DNA of 61,058 nt, from the NCBI GenBank assembly GCA_038213005.1, contig JBBQTU010000002.1, forward strand, positions 1 through 61,058. Direction: 5' to 3'. Of the stretch, positions 57,401 to 61,058 are shown in pieces. Within the stretch, counting starts at the first letter, position 1. Each line of letters opens with the position of its first letter. The notes under the pieces were generated by a model that ran no database searches, was not told the DNA's origin, and was given only the letters and a program-made list of their open reading frames with translations. The stretch comes from JBBQTU01 sp038213005 (GTDB taxonomy: Bacteria > Planctomycetota > Phycisphaerae > Tepidisphaerales > Tepidisphaeraceae). The translations under genes and the position numbers were made by a program.

Positions 57401-58318
57401 CTACCGCGATCCAAGACGCTCAGAGCGGCGGTAGATCACCAGCAGGATGCCGGTGAACAGGGCCAGCAGCAGGACCATGGCCCAGCCGATCGCCGAGGCG
57501 TAGTGGAAGTCGCCCGCTTCAAATCCGGTAGCGTAAAGGTACATCACGATCGTCAGCGCACGCGAGCCGGGCCCAGGACCGCCGAAGAGGATGTAGGGCA
57601 GTTCAAAGAGCTGATACGATTGGATGATTCCCGCCAGGATCAGAAAGAAAAAGACCGGGCGGATGGAGGGGAGGGTGACGTGCCAGAACTGCGCCCAGGC
57701 GCCGGCCCCGTCCACCCGCGCGGCATCATAGAGGTCGAGGTTGACCGATTGCAGGGCCGCCAGAAAACAGAGCATCGCGAACCCCGTCGTGAGCCACACG
57801 CTGGTCAGGAGCACCGAGACCATGACCAGACGCGGATCGCCCAGCCAGTTGATTTCCACTGTGTGAAAACCGACGAATGAGATCATGCGGTTGAGCAGGC
57901 CGTGACGGGCGTCCAGCAGCAGGGCGAACAGGACTGCCGCGAAGACGTTGCCGATCAGGAACGGGCTGAAGAACGCCAGCCGAAGCAGCCCTTTACCCCG
58001 CAGCCGCGGGCTGTTCAGCGCCAGCGCCAGACCCAGGGCCAACGGAACCTGTACCAGCAGCAGGATGAACGTGTAGAGCGTGGTGTTCAAGGCTGCGCCC
58101 CAGAACAGGCGATCGTGCAGGAGAAACGCGACGTTGCGGAACGTGGGCGTGGTCGAGCCGCTGGACGTGCCCGCGAGGATAATGCTGTGAGCGAGCGGCC
58201 AGGCGAGGAACACGGCGAAGATCGCGAGGAATGGCGAGATGAAGACGTAGGGCGCGTAGCGATGCTGCAGTTGCCAGAGACTGAGCCGGCCGGTCCTCGC
58301 AGTGGGGGGGCGCTTCAT
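57401..58318 (-). CDS. Sugar ABC transporter permease, MalF/UgpA type
   Basis: A 305-residue inner-membrane protein with about six spans. The cytoplasmic coupling loop (EAA motif) reads AARVDGAGAWAQFWHVTLP. This is the MalF-like half of a CUT1 importer. The gene follows the binding-protein gene with an ATGA overlap. The MalG-like second permease that normally follows is missing, since prfA comes next on this strand, and no ATPase gene is nearby. It must pair with subunits encoded elsewhere, or form a homodimer. Confidence 0.9.
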   Translation of the reverse strand: MKRPPTARTGRLSLWQLQHRYAPYVFISPFLAIFAVFLAWPLAHSIILAGTSSGSTTPTFRNVAFLLHDRLFWGAALNTTLYTFILLLVQVPLALGLALALNSPRLRGKGLLRLAFFSPFLIGNVFAAVLFALLLDARHGLLNRMISFVGFHTVEINWLGDPRLVMVSVLLTSVWLTTGFAMLCFLAALQSVNLDLYDAARVDGAGAWAQFWHVTLPSIRPVFFFLILAGIIQSYQLFELPYILFGGPGPGSRALTIVMYLYATGFEAGDFHYASAIGWAMVLLLALFTGILLVIYRRSERLGSR

Positions 58319-59697
58319 GGGCGCGTCCCTCCGAACTGGATCAGCGACTCGACCTGACGCTGGGCCTGGGCGAGCATCTCCTGGCAGGCTTGCTCGAGAT
58401 CCTGAGTTTGTCCGGATTCAACGCGCCAGACGGCTTGTCCCAGAACACCTGCCAGGGCCTGGCTGGCCAGCGGCGTGTAGGCGTGCATGCGATTGGCCGG
58501 GACGTGACGGGCCAGTTCACCGTAGATCGCGGCGATGGGCTGGCCGCCGAAGAAGGGGTCGGGCACGTGCAGTGCCGGATCTGCCAGGACATCCCGCAGC
58601 GGGGGAAGGATGTCGGTGTGCTCGCGGCGGGCGGCGAGTCCCTCGGGGCTTGCCAGCAGAAACTCCAGTAGCACCCACGCGGCTTGAGGGTTGGCGACAT
58701 GTCGCGGGATGCCGAGCATGGTGCCGCCCCAGGTGCTGGTGGGAGCATCGGTGGGCTCGAAGCGGGGCAGGGGCATCATGGCGAGTTTGCCCGAGAGCTG
58801 GGGCGCCATCTCGCGCAGGTAGCGGACGCGCCAGTCGGGGGTGAGGGCAGCGCACAGCCGCCCGTCGGACAGGTCTCGGACCCAGAGCATGCTGCCGGCG
58901 GCCGCGCCTTCGGCGACCGCCCGTCGCCCGGCGACCATCTGCGCATAGAAGGCGAGCGTGGAGGCCACCTGCCGGTCAGCGAGATGGACTTCTCCCGATG
59001 CGTCTATGAGATTCACGCCGCGCTGAAGCAGCAGCATCATCAGGTCGCTGGCGCTGGTGCGCGATAGCTCTATGGCCCGCCGCTTTGGCTCACGCGCATC
59101 GTGCCAGTAGGCTTCAAAGGCCACGCATCGATCGTGAAACTGCTCCCATGTCGTTGCCGAGGCAAGATCGACGCCGGCCTGGTCGAACAGGTCGCGGCGA
59201 TAGGTGATGGTGACCGGATGCACGTCGGCCGGGATGCCAAACACGATGCCATCCTTCGTATAGGGCGCAAGCCGATTGGGAACGAGTCGAACATCCAGGC
59301 CAGACCGCTGGAGGTAGCCGTTCAAAGGCAGCAAGGGGATTGAGTCCAGCGGGCCGCGAAGAAATTTCCCGACTGAACCGATCTCAATCTCGACGACATC
59401 CGGCAGTTCGTGCCCGGCGCGGCCGGCGCTAAACAGCGAGATCAGGCGAGCGTCCAGGGCTCGCGATGGGATAAGTTTGACCTCGACCGTCTGCCCGGTC
59501 CGCTGCTGGTAGAGTTTCGTGAGGCTGCTGCCGAGCGTCCCTGGGTTGCGATAGTTGGCGGCGTGCGACTCGTCAAACACCCAGACCCTCAGATCGGCCT
59601 GCTGCAAACCGCCCCGGTGAAATAGCAGAATGCCCAGCCCGCTGAGCAGTGCAGCGACCAGCAGGAAGAAGATCGGCTTGCCGGGAGGAAAGGTCAT
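58315..59697 (-). CDS. Sugar ABC transporter substrate-binding protein
   Basis: A 460-residue protein with an N-terminal membrane segment (about residues 9-29) that has no lipobox, so it is either a signal peptide or an uncleaved anchor. The rest is an extracellular solute-binding protein type 1 fold: LTKLYQQRTGQTVEVKLIPS near the N-terminus, GIPADVHPVTITYRRDLFDQ, TWGGTMLGIPRHVANPQAAW and the C-terminal region of the ligand cleft. Ligands of this family are oligosaccharides or glycerol-phosphate-like compounds. Translationally coupled to the permease gene. Confidence 0.88.
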   Translation of the reverse strand: MTFPPGKPIFFLLVAALLSGLGILLFHRGGLQQADLRVWVFDESHAANYRNPGTLGSSLTKLYQQRTGQTVEVKLIPSRALDARLISLFSAGRAGHELPDVVEIEIGSVGKFLRGPLDSIPLLPLNGYLQRSGLDVRLVPNRLAPYTKDGIVFGIPADVHPVTITYRRDLFDQAGVDLASATTWEQFHDRCVAFEAYWHDAREPKRRAIELSRTSASDLMMLLLQRGVNLIDASGEVHLADRQVASTLAFYAQMVAGRRAVAEGAAAGSMLWVRDLSDGRLCAALTPDWRVRYLREMAPQLSGKLAMMPLPRFEPTDAPTSTWGGTMLGIPRHVANPQAAWVLLEFLLASPEGLAARREHTDILPPLRDVLADPALHVPDPFFGGQPIAAIYGELARHVPANRMHAYTPLASQALAGVLGQAVWRVESGQTQDLEQACQEMLAQAQRQVESLIQFGGTRP

Positions 59698-59788
59698 GGG
59701 CTTCTCACTACGAACAATGTACCGAAAATCCGGCCGCAGAGCGCGGTTGGTGCGCCCTCGCTGTTCCACACAAGCCGCCAGGGGCCAC

Positions 59789-59946
59789 AATCTTAGCCTC
59801 GAAGGGGCCGCAATCTCAGCCCCGCCAGGGCGTAATCTTAGCCCCGCCAGGGCGTAATCTTAGCCCCGAAGGGGCGTAATTCATAAGCCTGGGGCATCGC
59901 CCCAGGAATCAGTCCGCAACATCTGCGAGCCCTGTAAGGGCGACAC
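59789..59946. repeat. Dispersed palindromic repeat (copy 3) with 22-bp tandem array
   Basis: Four head-to-tail units of 22-23 bp starting at 59789, 59812, 59834 and 59856, each like AATCTTAGCCCCGAAGGGGC followed by GT, plus a CCTGGGGC-ATC-GCCCCAGG palindrome (59888-59906) and a GAGCCCTGTAAGGGCGACA unit. The AGCCCC-NNN-GGGGC core is the same as in the copies at 18.3 and 30.4 kb. Confidence 0.85.
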
Positions 59947-60067
59947 AAGTCTCTGCCTCGCCGTTACTTGCCACCTCTCCGCAAGATGTGTGGAAGAGCG
60001 GTTGTAGGCCCCGGAGATGTAGAACCCGGCGCAACCGCCTGGTTTGCGGGCCGTCTGCGCCGTCGGG

Positions 60068-60096
60068 TTGCCTGGCGTGCGCGGGGCGTTTAGACT
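60068..60096 (+). promoter_or_regulatory. Promoter of the Fur-like gene
   Basis: TTGCCT and TAGACT with a 17-nt spacer; the -10 ends 8 nt before ATG 60105. Implies a leaderless transcript. Confidence 0.65.
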
Positions 60097-60104
60097 CAGT
60101 CTCA

Positions 60105-60611
60105 ATGGCGACTGCCTCGAAAATCCTGCCTTCGCTGCCGCGGGTGGTGGCCGATTCGCAGCGCCACGCAGCGCCATACGAGCCCGTTTGTGCTATTTTC
60201 CGCAAATTTCTGCATCATCATCGACTGAAGTTCACGCCGGAGCGGGCGATGATTCTCGATGGGGTGCTCCGCAAGACCACGCTGTTTGAGGCCGAATCGC
60301 TCGTCGAGGACCTCAAGGCACTGGGCCATCGGGCCAGCCGGGCTACCGTCTACCGCACGCTGGGGCATCTCCAGGATGCCGGAATCCTCCAACAGGTATC
60401 CTTCGACAATAAACAGTCTTATTATCGAGTCATCGCTGGAAAGTTAGCATGTGATTACTTAATATGCATAGCCAGTGGAAAAGTGGTTGAGTTTACTAGC
60501 GACACATTGCGGACGCTCCGAGATGAGATTTGCCGCCAGCACGGGTTTGCCCCCGTCTCACACCAGTTCCATATCTATGGCATCTCGGCAGAATCGCGCG
60601 GCGGGAAATGA
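60105..60611 (+). CDS. Fur-family regulator lacking most metal ligands
   Basis: A 168-residue protein. The N-terminal winged helix is intact (RLKFTPERAMILDGVL and RASRATVYRTLGHLQDAGIL). The dimerisation/metal domain follows the Fur pattern, but where E. coli Fur has HHHDHLICLDCG this protein has LACDYLICIASG, the His-His before the recognition helix is Thr-Leu, and the C-terminal Cys pair is Ser161/Ser164 in YGISAESR. Only Cys121 and His153 of the usual ligands remain. It probably binds DNA without metal control or senses something else. The 3' half is visibly more AT-rich than the neighbours. Confidence 0.85.
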   Translation: MATASKILPSLPRVVADSQRHAAPYEPVCAIFRKFLHHHRLKFTPERAMILDGVLRKTTLFEAESLVEDLKALGHRASRATVYRTLGHLQDAGILQQVSFDNKQSYYRVIAGKLACDYLICIASGKVVEFTSDTLRTLRDEICRQHGFAPVSHQFHIYGISAESRGGK

Positions 60612-60904
60612 AGCGGGCTCGAATTGTTGCTGCCCCGTCTGCTGCCAATGGTTTTATTCCTTCGGGTTCTTGCGAACCGAGGGGAATAAGTGTACGTATG
60701 CGTTAGTAGGCAACAACGTGCGTCCCGGTTGAAAGTTTCAAACACCGGGCGCGGCAACAATTGCCCGTGGCGGAAAGCCAAGCGAAGTGAGGTACGGAAG
60801 GTGGACAGCGCAACAACGGGTTGTGCTGCCAGAATAGAACAGACAATCGCACGCGCCTAGCATACGATTGCTGTGTGAATGGTTGAGAAAGGGTTGGTTG
60901 TATC
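60612..60904. other. Hairpin-rich intergenic region
   Basis: Contains at least three palindromes: ATTCC...GGTTC-TTGC-GAACC...GGAAT (about 60659-60690), CCGGTTGAAAGTTTCAAACA followed by CCGG, and CAGCGCAAC-AACGG-GTTGTGCTG. No ORF with a start signal. It could be a structured leader of the gene at 60905, a terminator of the Fur-like gene or a small RNA. Confidence 0.45.
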
Positions 60905-61058
60905 ATGGCTAAGACAGCACAAACTGAGTCGCTGACGATCGATGAGATCCTCGCCGCCAAGAGCGCGGACGGGATCGACTTCCGGAAGGTGCTTGATGCG
61001 GTGAAGTCCAAGGTACCGTTTGCAGAGGCGTTCATCGTCTCCAGCGTTCCACGTGGCG
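60905..61058 (+). CDS. N-terminal part of an unknown protein (truncated by window edge)
   Basis: An ATG at 60905, behind GAAAGGG at a somewhat long spacing, opens a frame of 51 codons that runs off the window. The residues begin MAKTAQTESLTIDEILAAKS and include DGIDFRKVLDAVKSKVPFAE, helical and charged with no signal peptide. I do not recognise the family; a cytoplasmic regulator or enzyme is possible. No stop codon interrupts the frame. Confidence 0.65.
   Translation, partial: MAKTAQTESLTIDEILAAKSADGIDFRKVLDAVKSKVPFAEAFIVSSVPRG

Larger units (their letters stand above)
59698..60104. other. Intergenic region between the ABC operon and the Fur-like gene
   Basis: Divergent region dominated by the repeat cluster 59789-59946; the Fur-like promoter is at its right end. 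On the minus strand TACATT about 19 nt before the binding-protein start may be a -10 element. No gene seen. Confidence 0.5.

Noticed and set aside
59789..59880. Tandem 22-bp repeats considered as a CRISPR array
   Set aside because: Units are contiguous with no unique spacers, and no cas gene is present.

Overview
The window is a 61-kb chromosomal piece from a GC-rich, Gram-negative-type bacterium, most likely a planctomycete of the Phycisphaerae type (inference). The grounds are a PEP-CTERM secreted protein, recurrent Thr-Thr-Arg-Pro-Ala and Ala-Thr-Gln-Pro-Ala linkers in exported proteins, a short planctomycete-style zinc ribbon, a type-3 prolyl-tRNA synthetase, and dispersed AGCCCCgaaGGGGCG-type intergenic repeats. 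No rRNA, CRISPR array, prophage or integrative element is visible. There is one tRNA, Val(UAC).

Layout. 0-7.4 kb: small membrane and zinc-ribbon proteins, an aldo/keto reductase, a 1224-residue secreted propeller/PA14 protein and a PEP-CTERM protein. 7.7-18.2 kb: polyphosphate kinase, class II photolyase, and a translationally coupled pair of a lipoprotein (apparent ATT start) and a giant AsmA/DUF748-like protein. 18.5-25.5 kb: proS, aroB, dprA, a CBS protein, a lipoprotein amidase and an HD hydrolase. 25.7-31.7 kb: a Dabb protein, envelope proteins, a DUF218 protein, a zinc dehydrogenase and an orphan RbsC-like permease. 31.8-42.4 kb: esterase/RNase PH pair, a DUF4258/Xre pair, a zinc-ribbon remnant, a candidate structured RNA, a GT39-like glycosyltransferase, an Nramp-UspA fusion, an RluA-type pseudouridine synthase, a TPR lipoprotein and a YkgJ protein. 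42.6-47.8 kb: tRNA-Val followed by a Phd/RelE module and a RAYT transposase that has lost its catalytic residues, then a ROK kinase, a small alkyltransferase, a 57-residue ferredoxin, RuvX and a DUF5666-like protein. 48-54.3 kb: hpf-ptsN-ptsH-ptsI followed by an RNase E/G, resembling a regulatory PTS. 54.5-61 kb: a B12/radical-SAM enzyme, prfA, a partial sugar ABC system, a Fur-family protein without most metal ligands, and the start of an unknown gene.

Three themes stand out. First, many monocistronic or first-in-operon genes carry a -10-like hexamer only 6-11 nt before the start codon and no Shine-Dalgarno, which suggests common leaderless transcription, whereas downstream operon genes use AAGGAGG-like sites or ATGA overlaps. 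Second, intergenic DNA is rich in palindromic repeats; two of them run into coding sequence and supply the C-terminal residues and stop codons of AroB, RuvX and the DUF5666-like protein. Third, several proteins keep their fold but lack expected catalytic or metal ligands (the RAYT, the Fur-like protein, the ProRS zinc site). The strongest candidates for something undescribed are the 35.2-35.5 kb structured RNA, the dead RAYT with its repeat families, the metal-blind Fur-like regulator and the DUF4258/Xre pair. All functional statements rest on reading motifs by eye; no database search was run.
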